A stretch of 12,660 nt of DNA, from the NCBI GenBank assembly GCA_021767245.1, contig JAASTO010000062.1:1-12660 (forward strand). The letters are read 5' to 3'. The position numbers and the translations under genes were made by a program. Positions 6,201 through 12,660 of the stretch are shown here, one piece after another. Numbering within the stretch: position 1 is the first letter of the stretch; each line of letters opens with the position of its first letter. The notes beneath the pieces were generated by a model, which was given only the letters and a program-made list of their open reading frames with translations, made no database searches and was not told the origin of the DNA. This DNA comes from Balneolaceae bacterium. Lineage in GTDB: Bacteria; Bacteroidota; Rhodothermia; Balneolales; Balneolaceae.

Positions 6201-6967
6201 GCGAAGATACGTTCCTGGTGGGTTATGTAATCTTCGATAAGTTAGATGGCTTTGCTGAAATTGAAGTGGTAGAAAATGCCAGACGTGCTATTGAAGAGAG
6301 TGTGAACTCCGGTAACATAGCGGTTCCCGCAGGTATCAATTTTGAATTCGCGGGCAACTATGAGAATCAGGTCCGAGCTGAGAAACGGCTAAGCGTTATT
6401 CTGCCTATTGCGCTAGTCATTATCTTCCTGATCATGTATTTCCAATTTCGGTCTGTGGCTACTACATCCATGATCTTCAGTAGCATTTTTGTGGCCTGGG
6501 CGGGGGGATTTCTACTTGTTTGGCTCTACGGTCAGGGATGGTTTCTGAATTTTGATCTATTTGGTCAAAATCTTCGGGATCTGTTTCAAATGGGAACCGT
6601 AAACTTAAGTGTGGCTGTGTGGGTGGGTTTCATCGCCTTATTTGGAATAGCGGCTGACGGAGGTGTAGTAATGGCAACCTATCTCGACCAATTGTTTGAT
6701 CGCAAGAAGCCGAAGACATCGGCTGAATTACGAGAAGTGGTGATAGAGGCAAGTACACGCAGAATTCGTCCGACACTCATGACGACAGCTACCACCATCC
6801 TTGCTTTGTTACCCGTCCTAACATCCACTGGCAGAGGCTCGGATATTATGGTGCCTATGGCAATCCCGAGTGTAGGTGGCATGTTCCTGCAAATCATCAC
6901 ATTACTGGTTATACCGGTCCTTTATTACATGTGGAAAGAATTTAAAATGAAAAAAGAATTGTCATGA
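3209..6967 (+). CDS. cusA: CusA-like heavy-metal RND efflux pump, inner-membrane subunit
   Basis: From the ATG at 3209 the protein has 1252 residues. An in-frame TTG at 3182 would add 9, but MLNKTIRFFLENKL is the natural family start. It is a proton-driven trimeric exporter. Porter segments lie at about 35-360 and 680-1060, with RND membrane blocks between and after them. TM4 holds GTIVDMGVILSEN with D430 and E437 (the CusA proton-relay pair), and TM10 has GIAADGGVVM with D1150 where CusA has Glu. PISMFENVIQ and LVMLQSGMRAPMG align by eye with CusA segments that carry two metal-binding methionines. The protein is about 200 residues longer than E. coli CusA because of extra hydrophobic segments (about 531-635), an acidic DENG/DEDG-rich insert (about 775-813) and an 18-residue insert before TM10. 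Cu(I)/Ag(I) is favoured by the methionines and the oxidase downstream. A Czc-like divalent substrate cannot be excluded. The stop overlaps the next start (ATGA). Confidence 0.93.
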   Translation: MLNKTIRFFLENKLVAVLFLLVLVGWGLAVAPFNWNLDFLPRDRVPVDAIPNLGENQQIVYTDWEGQSPQDIEDQVTYPLTTQLLTVPGIKTVRSNSMTGLSIIYIIFEEDVDYYWSRSRILEKLNSLPAGTIPQTAKPALGPDATGLGQIFWYTLEGRDQSGEPAGGWDPQELRSIQDFYVKYGLSGAQGVAEVASIGGYVKEYQIDIDPNKLKTYGVTLPEVIDAVRKTNAETGARTIEMNNVEYLVRGIGYIENLEDLESAVVKVVDNTPIRIQDVAFVSMGPAPRRGVLDKAGAEAVGGVVVARQGANPQQVIDNIKAQIKEISAGLPVKTLEDGTESQVTIVPFYDRSTLISETLGTLEEALTLQILITIIVIVIMVLNLRTSVLISAMLPIAVLMTFIAMKYFGVDANIVALSGIAIAIGTIVDMGVILSENMLRHLEEMEEDESLLEVIYNATVEVAGAVLTAITTTIVSFLPVFTMIAAEGKLFKPLAYTKTFALIASIIITITLIPPFAHWFFGLKINNRKLKLSWNGLLVIGGFIAMLTVSGWGGLLIMGFGLINGVGFFLGEEYHKRIPILNNVLSVVVVTWLLTEYWLPFGPSVSFAGNLFFIVLVIALILATFWLIIKYYQPIISWCLDHKKIFLTLPSFFVIFGVVIWLGFATTFGFVAKSFNTVGVDISETSVWTSASEAFPGLGEEFMPALDEGAFLLMPTTMPHAGVEEAEDVMRKIDLSVNSIPEVEMVVGKMGRAESALDPAPISMFENVIQYKSEYKTDENGRRMRFEVNDSGEFVRDEDGELIPDENGEYFRQWRDHIHSPDDIWDEIVAAARIPGTTSAPKLQPIETRLVMLQSGMRAPMGVKVKGSDLQEIENFGLQLEDVLKNAEGVKASSVFAERIVGKPYLEVHWNREQLARYGLSVQDVQQFMSMGVGGMAVSTSVEGRERYPIRVRFARELRDNPEALNELLVPTKTGVQVPLSQLAEIKYRQGPQAIKSEDTFLVGYVIFDKLDGFAEIEVVENARRAIEESVNSGNIAVPAGINFEFAGNYENQVRAEKRLSVILPIALVIIFLIMYFQFRSVATTSMIFSSIFVAWAGGFLLVWLYGQGWFLNFDLFGQNLRDLFQMGTVNLSVAVWVGFIALFGIAADGGVVMATYLDQLFDRKKPKTSAELREVVIEASTRRIRPTLMTTATTILALLPVLTSTGRGSDIMVPMAIPSVGGMFLQIITLLVIPVLYYMWKEFKMKKELS

Positions 6968-8310
6968 AAGAAGAAAATCGATTAAGGAACATTGAATATC
7001 CAATATTGAGCAGGATGGAAAGAAAGTCTTCAGCACTCTTTGCGAAACATCTGCACGCTCTGCTATTAATTGTATTACTTGGCATAATTGCACTGCCTTT
7101 TACCGTGCAAGCTCAAACTATTGCCGAATACCAACAACAAGCAGCTAAGAATAATCCCGAGTTGAAGGCTGAATATCAGCACTATCTATCAGCTCTTGAA
7201 GAAAGTCCTATTGTTGGTACTTTGCCCGATCCGGAAGTTGCTTTTGCCTATTTCATCAGTCCGATTGAAACCAGATTGGGACCACAACAAGCAAGGATTT
7301 CACTAACCCAAATGTTTCCCTGGTTTGGGAGCCTCTCAGATAAACGATCAATATCGGAATCGCAGGCTAAAGCACAATACGAAGTGTTTCAGGAGACCCG
7401 AAATCGACTGTTTTATCAAACCGAGAAAGCACTTATTGAACTTTATGAGTTGGACCAAAGCTTGGAGATTGCCAACGAAAACCTCGACATCCTAAACTCA
7501 TTAGTGGAGATAAGTTTGAGCCGATATGAAACAGATCAGGCTTCGCAGGTGGATGTGTTACGGGCTCAAATCGAGCAAGAAGACCTGAAGACGCAAATTG
7601 CTTTGCTTGAAGACAATCGGAACGTGTTAATTCAAAAAGTGAATGAGCTTTTGAATGCTGAGCAAGAACGGGTGATCACCTTGCCGGATACGTTAATGCC
7701 TGAAATGAGTATAGAAAGCGAGCCGGAACTACTGAATAAATTGGTTCAACAAAACCCGGCATTAAATCGCCTTAGATACCAGAAGGACTCCGCCCATGAA
7801 ATGAAAACGCTGGCAGCAAAAGACGGAAAGCCATCCTTTGGCGTAGGTCTGGATTATATCTTCACCGGAGAACGCTCAGATGTACCAACGCTAGCTGATA
7901 ATGGTAAAGATGCCATCATGGCCAGAGCCAGTTTCAAAATTCCCCTGTTCCGAAATAAATACAATGCCAAGGTTCAACAAGCAGAGCTAAATATTCAATC
8001 AGTACAGTCGCAAATAACAGACAAAGAAAACAAGCTGGAAACAGATTTATCCTCTTCATTGAGGGACTATTATGATTCGCGGCGGCGGTTTGACTTGTAT
8101 GACCAGAAGCAGATTCAACGGGTTAATCAGGCACTGAGCATTATGACACAGAACTATTCAACCGACAGTTCCAATTTTGAAGAAATTCTACGGATGCAGC
8201 GCAAGCTTTTGGGTTATCAACTCAACCGTATTCAGGCTTTGGTGGATATGCAGGTTTCATCGGCTTACATCGATTACCTGACGGGCAAACACAACATTAA
8301 TCTACAATAA
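6964..8310 (+). CDS. TolC-family outer-membrane channel of the metal efflux pump
   Basis: The 448-residue protein has the normal TolC/OEP length. The hydrophobic signal segment is at 31-47, with cleavage likely after A50 (VQAQT). The mature chain is mostly long coiled helices arranged as two similar halves. Typical features of the metal-pump branch are seen at NPELKAEYQHYLSALEE (64-80), TLPDPEVAFAYF (86-97) and SLTQMFPWFGSL (113-124). There is no lipobox cysteine, unlike E. coli CusC. It should form the outer-membrane and periplasmic tunnel contacted by the CusB-like adaptor. The ATG at 6964 overlaps the pump stop by 4 bases, which suggests translational coupling. The in-frame ATG at 7015 would give a more usual signal peptide length, so the true start is uncertain. 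Its place in the operon assigns it to the same pump. Confidence 0.92.
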   Translation: MKEENRLRNIEYPILSRMERKSSALFAKHLHALLLIVLLGIIALPFTVQAQTIAEYQQQAAKNNPELKAEYQHYLSALEESPIVGTLPDPEVAFAYFISPIETRLGPQQARISLTQMFPWFGSLSDKRSISESQAKAQYEVFQETRNRLFYQTEKALIELYELDQSLEIANENLDILNSLVEISLSRYETDQASQVDVLRAQIEQEDLKTQIALLEDNRNVLIQKVNELLNAEQERVITLPDTLMPEMSIESEPELLNKLVQQNPALNRLRYQKDSAHEMKTLAAKDGKPSFGVGLDYIFTGERSDVPTLADNGKDAIMARASFKIPLFRNKYNAKVQQAELNIQSVQSQITDKENKLETDLSSSLRDYYDSRRRFDLYDQKQIQRVNQALSIMTQNYSTDSSNFEEILRMQRKLLGYQLNRIQALVDMQVSSAYIDYLTGKHNINLQ

Positions 8311-8335
8311 ATAGACGTGTGATTTGAGCCATGAA

Positions 8336-8357
8336 TAGTGAGAAAAACTAATCACTA
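8336..8357. repeat. Hairpin between the channel and adaptor genes
   Basis: TAGTGA (8336-8341) pairs with TCACTA (8352-8357) around a 10-base A-rich loop. There is no T tract, so it is not a convincing terminator. It may set relative expression in the operon. Confidence 0.3.
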
Positions 8358-8387
8358 CTCTAATTTCACAACTCAATACTTACAACT

Positions 8388-10082
8388 ATGAAAACAAAAA
8401 ACATACTTATTTACTCTGGACTTATACTGGGTGGACTCTTACTCGGCTACCTCTTTTTCGGAGGGACTTCGGAACCACAAACACTTGAAGAGCATATATC
8501 AGAAACCCACACTGATGAGGAAGGCAATGTGGTTTATACGTGCAGTATGCATCCTCAGATAAGAGAAAGCGAGCCAGGAAATTGTCCAATTTGTGGCATG
8601 GAGTTAATTCCGGCCAATGATCTTGATGACAATGACTCAGAATCGCTCAACCCGAATGCTGTTACATTCTCGAAAGCCGCACTTGCGCTTGCTGAGGTTG
8701 AAACCACTCCGGTTAGAAAAGGAGTCCCAGTGGTTGAAACCCGGTTACCTGGCAAAGTGGCTGTAAATCAGAACTTGGTATCGAATGTGACGGCTCACTT
8801 CCCCGGTCGTGTTCGGGAGTTATATGTAGATTATACCGGTGATTACGTTCGTAAAGGGCAAAAACTGGTTTCTATTTATTCTTCGGAGTTAATTACGGCA
8901 CAGAGTGAACTTTTGGAAACAGCCCGATTCAAAGAACAAAACCCTCGATTATATGAGTCTGCCCGGCGAAAGCTATTGCTTTGGGAATTTCCGGAAGAGA
9001 CCATAAACCAGATTGAACAATCAGGAGAAGTGATGGAAGAGTTAGATTTTTTCTCACCAGTATCTGGCTATGTATCAGAGATCAATATCTCTCGGGAAGA
9101 CCATATTCAGGAAGGTTCAATGCTATACCGGATCGCGAAGCTTTCTGAGGTATGGATTGAATTTGAGGCGTATGAATCGTCAGTCAATAATTTAAAAATC
9201 GGAGATAAAATTGATTTTACGGTGAGCTCCATTCCTGGGTATACCTATACCGGGGAAGTCAGCTTTATCCAGCCTTTTTTAAATGATAAATCTCGAACAG
9301 TAGAAATACGTATTACTGTGGATAATCCGAGAAATGAGATGAAACCCGGCATGTTTGCTGAAGGAGTTATTTCTTCTCAATCAGACCAAGAACAGCAACT
9401 TCTTGTCCCCCGAAGTGCCGTGCTATGGACCGGAGAAAGGTCCATTGTGTTTGTGGATGTTTCCACAGCTGAAACTCCTGCTTTTGAAGCAAGGGAAGTT
9501 GTATTAGGCAAAAGGGCTGGTAACGAATATGTAATTGAATCTGGACTGGAAGTTGGTGAGCGTGTGGTATCAAACGGCACATTTAAAGTGGACGCAGCCG
9601 CACAGCTTAGCGATAAACTCAGTATGATGAATAGAGAACCGGGCTCAGGAGCAAATCGTGGGGCACACGATCACGGTGCTATGGACATGAATAACGGTGA
9701 TATGAATGAATCCACTATGGATACAACTGAAGATCATTCAAATCATGAAATGGTTAAAAGCCTTGAGGTAGTAGTACCCCAGTACTTGAAACTTCGGGAG
9801 GCACTGTCCAAAGATGATTTTGAAACGGCTAAAGAACATGTCCGAGTGTTCTCAACGGATACATTCAGTGATATTGAAGAGCTCAGAGCCGAGTTCAAAT
9901 CCATTTCAGAAACGCTTATTTCACGAATTGAAGAAGAAGGATATGAAGGAGCACTGTTCAAGCAATATTGCCCTATGTACGGCGGAGGAAGTACCTGGAT
10001 AAGTGACAAAGAAGATATTGAAAACCCCTTTTATGGATCTCAAATGCACAACTGCGGAGAAACAGTTGAGCAGATGAATTAA
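8388..10082 (+). CDS. cusB: CusB-like periplasmic adaptor with HMBD and DUF3347-like domains
   Basis: This is a 564-residue membrane-fusion protein. Residues 7-25 are one membrane anchor. Residues 50-75 form the heavy-metal-binding domain YTCSMHP...NCPICGMELIP, with C52, M54, H55, C66, C69 and M71. Residues about 110-250 form the barrel-sandwich hybrid with an inserted helical hairpin (about 165-215). Residues about 252-330 form the beta-barrel, and residues about 335-410 the membrane-proximal domain. A His/Met/Asp-rich linker at 422-456 (DHGAMDMNNGDMNE and onward) leads to a DUF3347-like domain at about 458-560. That domain carries YCPMYGGGSTW, ENPFYG and MHNCGE, with C528, M530, H554 and C556 as likely ligands. 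It should link the pump to the channel and hand metal to the pump. It is longer than E. coli CusB (about 400 residues) because of the added C-terminal domain, which may stand in for a CusF-like chaperone. Confidence 0.93.
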   Translation: MKTKNILIYSGLILGGLLLGYLFFGGTSEPQTLEEHISETHTDEEGNVVYTCSMHPQIRESEPGNCPICGMELIPANDLDDNDSESLNPNAVTFSKAALALAEVETTPVRKGVPVVETRLPGKVAVNQNLVSNVTAHFPGRVRELYVDYTGDYVRKGQKLVSIYSSELITAQSELLETARFKEQNPRLYESARRKLLLWEFPEETINQIEQSGEVMEELDFFSPVSGYVSEINISREDHIQEGSMLYRIAKLSEVWIEFEAYESSVNNLKIGDKIDFTVSSIPGYTYTGEVSFIQPFLNDKSRTVEIRITVDNPRNEMKPGMFAEGVISSQSDQEQQLLVPRSAVLWTGERSIVFVDVSTAETPAFEAREVVLGKRAGNEYVIESGLEVGERVVSNGTFKVDAAAQLSDKLSMMNREPGSGANRGAHDHGAMDMNNGDMNESTMDTTEDHSNHEMVKSLEVVVPQYLKLREALSKDDFETAKEHVRVFSTDTFSDIEELRAEFKSISETLISRIEEEGYEGALFKQYCPMYGGGSTWISDKEDIENPFYGSQMHNCGETVEQMN

Positions 10083-10107
10083 TGTATAAATCAAAAACAG
10101 AGGTATC

Positions 10108-10449
10108 ATGAAATTAGTAAAAGCATACATACGCCCCATGCTACTTGAAGAAGTGTATAAAGCGCTACGTTCTGAAGGCCATTGTTGCATAACGGTTTTC
10201 AGAGGAGAAGGAGCAGGTCAATATACCGATCCTGACTATGCCCATGGCTCTTTGCAATTCCCGGCGATGCACTCCAAAGTTGTGAAAATAGAAATAGCAG
10301 CGGTAGACGAAGATGTCAATTCTATTATTGAAATCATTCAACAAACTGCTTCAACAGGTTCGCGCGGAGATGGAATTATATTTGTCATGCCTATTGAGAA
10401 TATGATTAGAATCAGGGATGGTGAGGAAGGACCTAAAGTAATAGAATAA
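10108..10449 (+). CDS. PII-like signalling protein linked to metal efflux (PII-NG type)
   Basis: The 113-residue protein has the size of a GlnB/GlnK subunit. It begins MKLVKAYIRP like PII and keeps the C-terminal TGSRGDGIIFVMPIE (83-97) and RIRDGEEG (101-108) segments, where PII proteins bind nucleotide. The T loop (about 33-57) differs from nitrogen PII and lacks the usual uridylylation context, although Y39 and Y44 are present. C26 and C27 are adjacent and could bind metal. I recall that a divergent PII group (PII-NG) is encoded beside heavy-metal RND pumps, which fits its place 25 bases after the adaptor gene. AGAGG lies 4 bases before the ATG. PII proteins are cytosolic trimers that bind and block membrane partners. 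Here the pump's large cytoplasmic loop is a possible target, by inference. A CutA-like role is less likely, given the GDG and RIR segments. Confidence 0.85.
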   Translation: MKLVKAYIRPMLLEEVYKALRSEGHCCITVFRGEGAGQYTDPDYAHGSLQFPAMHSKVVKIEIAAVDEDVNSIIEIIQQTASTGSRGDGIIFVMPIENMIRIRDGEEGPKVIE

Positions 10450-10469
10450 TAGGCTTACACTAAATAAAC

Positions 10470-10502
10470 GGTAAGTATTAATCATCATTGTATAAGCTTA
10501 CC
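10470..10502. repeat. Inverted repeat before the Met-rich protein gene
   Basis: GGTAAG (10470-10475) pairs with CTTACC (10497-10502) across a 21-base AT-rich loop that allows a few more pairs. There is no T tract. It lies in the 106-base gap after the PII-like gene and could mark a transcript boundary or an operator. Confidence 0.35.
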
Positions 10503-10555
10503 CCTTAGATAAATGATATTTTAAGTAAAGCAAACATTAACAAAACCATAAGATT

Positions 10556-10969
10556 ATGAAAAAGATAAAATCAATCGCACTGTTACTGGCAATAGGTTTA
10601 GGTCTAACTATAACTGCTGTGGCTCAGCAACAAAATATGGAGCAGAAAAAGCAGCAAATGATGACCATGATGCAGGACTCATCTATGCAATCCATGATGA
10701 TGGATCATATGATGGAAAACCCGGAAATGCGTGCCAAGATGATGCAGAGAATGATGAAATCACAAAAGATGGATCATTCTGAAATGATGGAAAATATGCA
10801 CTCCATGATGAACAATCCTGAAATGAAAGAACGCATGAAAAAGCATATGGAAATGATGCAATCTATGATGGATGGAGATATGGATCACGCTAAAATGATG
10901 AATATGATGGATTCGGGAATGAAAATGAAATCAGATTCTACCGATAATAAAGGTATGAACCATCATTAG
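10556..10969 (+). CDS. Secreted methionine-rich protein, probable Cu/Ag-binding
   Basis: This is a 137-residue protein with a clear signal peptide (KKIK, hydrophobic core about 7-20, cut after A23 in AVAQ). By hand count it has 38 methionines (28%) and 7 histidines, and no cysteine. The mature chain is one long charged, helix-forming stretch. NPEM occurs at 55-58 and 87-90, and each copy is followed by basic residues and Met pairs, then a DH (73-74, 110-111), so there is a repeat of about 32-36 residues. Clusters such as MMMDHMM resemble thioether/imidazole sites that bind Cu(I) and Ag(I) in CopC, SilE or CusF-like proteins, though no domain is recognised. It should act as a periplasmic metal sponge near the pump. 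The ATG at 10556 has no Shine-Dalgarno site. Low sequence complexity makes family assignment unsafe. Confidence 0.85.
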   Translation: MKKIKSIALLLAIGLGLTITAVAQQQNMEQKKQQMMTMMQDSSMQSMMMDHMMENPEMRAKMMQRMMKSQKMDHSEMMENMHSMMNNPEMKERMKKHMEMMQSMMDGDMDHAKMMNMMDSGMKMKSDSTDNKGMNHH

Positions 10970-10980
10970 TAAAATTAAAT

Positions 10981-11005
10981 GGGGATGCACTTCAAAGTCA
11001 TCCCC
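10981..11005. terminator. Hairpin after the Met-rich gene, possible terminator
   Basis: GGGGATG (10981-10987) pairs perfectly with CATCCCC (10999-11005), and two further pairs are possible in the loop. It lies 12 bases after the Met-rich stop codon. The tail is not T-rich, so it may be a 3' stabilising hairpin instead of a terminator. Confidence 0.5.
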
Positions 11006-11033
11006 GAATTCTAAAACTTTAAATGATAGCACT

Positions 11034-11246
11034 ATGCATGATTTTCAATTTTTTGGAGGTGGCTGGATGATGTTCTTCTGGTGGTTCTTACTAATTGTTT
11101 TGGTCATTGTCTTGGCAAGGCCGTTATTCAAGACAAATCAACAAGAATCTGATAAAGAAACTCCACTTGAGATCCTTAAGCGAAGATATGCAGATGGAGA
11201 AATTGATCAAGAGGAATTCGAGAAGAGGAAAAAGGATCTGATGTGA
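11034..11246 (+). CDS. Membrane-anchored SHOCT-domain small protein
   Basis: The 70-residue protein has an aromatic, Gly-rich N terminus (MHDFQFFGGGWMMFFWW), one membrane segment at about 12-28, and a short linker. A SHOCT domain follows at 44-70 (LEILKRRYADGEIDQEEFEKRKKDL). SHOCT is a short helical module common at the C terminus of small membrane proteins and is thought to mediate oligomerisation. Many copper-resistance loci carry such a protein of unknown role. It lies between the Met-rich protein and the oxidase. The positive residues after the membrane segment suggest that the SHOCT part is cytoplasmic. It has no metal-binding cysteines. The start at 11034 has a weak ribosome site; M12 is a less likely alternative. 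Confidence 0.85.
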   Translation: MHDFQFFGGGWMMFFWWFLLIVLVIVLARPLFKTNQQESDKETPLEILKRRYADGEIDQEEFEKRKKDLM

Positions 11247-11285
11247 TCAAGTATTTAATAATACAATCATTATAGTTTCAAATTT

Positions 11286-12660
11286 ATGAAAAGAAAACAA
11301 TTTTTACGGAGGATAGGTTTTGGAACGGGTGCATTAGCCCTATCACCTTGGTTAACATCCTGCTTGACTTTTTCTGACGATGAGTTGAAGGGTTCTTTTA
11401 AAAACAGATTGCCTTTACCGGGTCAAATAACCGATCCTTCATTTAATTTATCTGCCTCTTCTGCAGAAATAGAGCTGCCAGAATCGCTAAGTCTGGCTGC
11501 TTTTCAATTTAATAACTCAGTTCCCGGTCCAACAATTCGCCATGTAAAGGGGCAGGAACTTGACATCAAGTTTACTAATAATATAGGTCAGGAAAGCATT
11601 ATTCATTGGCATGGACTCATTGTTCCCCCCGAAATGGACGGGCACCCCATAGATGCTATATCAAGCGGTAGTTACAATTATCACTTCAAACTTGATCAAA
11701 GAGCCGGTACCTATTGGTATCATCCTCACCCTCACAGAATTACCGGAGAACAAGTTTATCGGGGGTTGGCAGGCTTTTTTATTATTGAAGATGAAGAGGA
11801 GAAAGCGCTCAACTTACCCGGTGGTAACTACGAGATACCTCTCGTTATTCAGGATCGGAGAGTTAACGAAAGAGGAGAGGTAATATATAATCCGTCTATG
11901 CCCGAACGGATGATGACCGGGTTTTTGGGAGATACAATCTTAATTAACGGAGCACCATCTCCTTACCATGAAGTTGAGCCGGGTGTGTATCGATTAAGAG
12001 TCTTAAATGGCTCAAATGCCCGAATTTATAATGTAGCGTTTCAAGATGATCTTTCCTTTATGGTCATCGGCACCGATGGAGGCCTTCTACCTGAAGCTAT
12101 TGAGACGAATGAATTATTAATGGCCCCCGGGGAAAGAGCAGACATACTGATAGACTTCTATGGATTGAAGAAAAATAGTATTAACCTTATCAGTAAACCA
12201 TTTGATGTGCCTTCCGGCGGCGGTATGATGGGAATGCAAAACATGATGGGTAGCTCCGGTCCCGAACAAGGCACCGGTTTTGATCTTATGGAATTCAGGA
12301 TTGATGGAGAATCTAAGCAAGAATCGATGGGCCTTCCCAGTCAGCTGTCTGAATCGACCTTTCCTGAAGCTTCATCTGCTGATCGCACCCGCTCCATTCG
12401 GTTGGATATGCAAATGATGAACGGCCATACCATTAATGGGCGTCAGTTTGAGATGGAGCGAGTCGATGAACGTGTAGAGCAAGGAAGTACTGAAATTTGG
12501 GAGTTTATCAATAACTCAAACGTACCTCACCCCATGCACGTGCATGCCGTTCAGTTTAAAGTTCTTGATAGAAGTGGAAACAGAGGATTAATGCCTACCG
12601 AAACAGGCTGGAAGGACACTGTACTTGTCATGCCCGGCGAGACTGTTAGGGTTATCATGA
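11286..12660 (+). CDS. Multicopper oxidase, CueO-like, 3' end cut by the window
   Basis: The reading frame is open for 458 codons to the window edge with no stop. The N terminus is an export signal with an RR pair (R8, R9) in a Tat-like setting, then a hydrophobic stretch and a lipobox LTSC with C26, so it is probably a lipoprotein in the periplasm. Cupredoxin domain 1 holds HWHG (107-110) and WYHPHPH (H146, H148, H150), which supply trinuclear-cluster histidines. Domain 3 begins to show HPMHVH (H415, H418, H420). The HCHxxxHxxxxM segment with the type 1 copper cysteine would lie beyond the window. A Met-rich loop at 314-321 (MMGMQNMM) resembles the Cu(I)-oxidising loop of CueO. It should oxidise Cu(I) to Cu(II) with oxygen as acceptor. 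HPHPHR replaces the more usual HSHTHG. A laccase or CopA-type oxidase is the alternative. Confidence 0.92.
   Translation, partial: MKRKQFLRRIGFGTGALALSPWLTSCLTFSDDELKGSFKNRLPLPGQITDPSFNLSASSAEIELPESLSLAAFQFNNSVPGPTIRHVKGQELDIKFTNNIGQESIIHWHGLIVPPEMDGHPIDAISSGSYNYHFKLDQRAGTYWYHPHPHRITGEQVYRGLAGFFIIEDEEEKALNLPGGNYEIPLVIQDRRVNERGEVIYNPSMPERMMTGFLGDTILINGAPSPYHEVEPGVYRLRVLNGSNARIYNVAFQDDLSFMVIGTDGGLLPEAIETNELLMAPGERADILIDFYGLKKNSINLISKPFDVPSGGGMMGMQNMMGSSGPEQGTGFDLMEFRIDGESKQESMGLPSQLSESTFPEASSADRTRSIRLDMQMMNGHTINGRQFEMERVDERVEQGSTEIWEFINNSNVPHPMHVHAVQFKVLDRSGNRGLMPTETGWKDTVLVMPGETVRVIM

Noticed and set aside
11653..11883. 76-codon plus-strand frame inside the oxidase gene
   Set aside because: It is out of frame with the multicopper oxidase, whose copper-binding histidines run across the same bases.
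1..12660. CRISPR array, transposase or insertion sequence
   Set aside because: No regularly spaced repeats and no transposase frames were seen. The only mobility gene is the tyrosine recombinase.
185..12660. Second copy of the tRNA 3' end (partner att site)
   Set aside because: No matching stretch was noticed in the window by eye, so the other boundary is taken to lie outside it.

Overview
The window looks like a piece of a Bacteroidota or Balneolota (FCB-group) chromosome. This is an inference from protein style, the modest AT bias, the scarcity of strong Shine-Dalgarno sites, and gene types typical of that group: a long CusA-like pump, a membrane-fusion protein ending in a DUF3347-like domain, and a small Cys/His secreted protein placed before the pump. 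No species can be named.

Layout. (1) 111-184 is a CAT-anticodon tRNA with a terminator-like hairpin. (2) 185-410 is a short stretch dense in palindromes and direct repeats, followed at 411-1586 by a complete tyrosine recombinase. tRNA, repeats and integrase together look like one end of an integrative element inserted at a tRNA gene. The other end lies outside the window. (3) 1632-2396 is a metal-sensing module. A MerR-type operator-promoter with a 19-bp spacer sits upstream of a 48-residue Cys-rich peptide gene. That gene ends at a good terminator and is followed by a MerR-family regulator whose three cysteines have exactly the spacing of mercury-sensing MerR. (4) 2397-2599 holds nested inverted repeats. 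It precedes a secreted Cys/His protein (2600-3049). (5) 3209-10082 encodes a tripartite RND heavy-metal efflux pump: inner-membrane CusA-like pump, TolC-family outer-membrane channel overlapping it by 4 bases, and CusB-like adaptor with metal-binding domains at both ends. (6) 10108-11246 carries three small genes: a PII-like protein, a secreted protein that is 28% methionine, and a membrane-anchored SHOCT protein. (7) 11286 to the window end is the first 458 codons of a multicopper oxidase with an export signal and lipobox.

Together, regions 4-7 read as an envelope defence against copper and/or silver. The pump would carry ions out through the channel, the adaptor and the Met/His-rich proteins would bind them in the periplasm, and the oxidase would convert Cu(I) to less harmful Cu(II). 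The PII-like protein is the only probable cytosolic signalling component near the pump genes. The thiol-type MerR and its Cys-rich peptide look tuned to a different, softer or divalent ion such as mercury. The island may therefore combine two metal responses.
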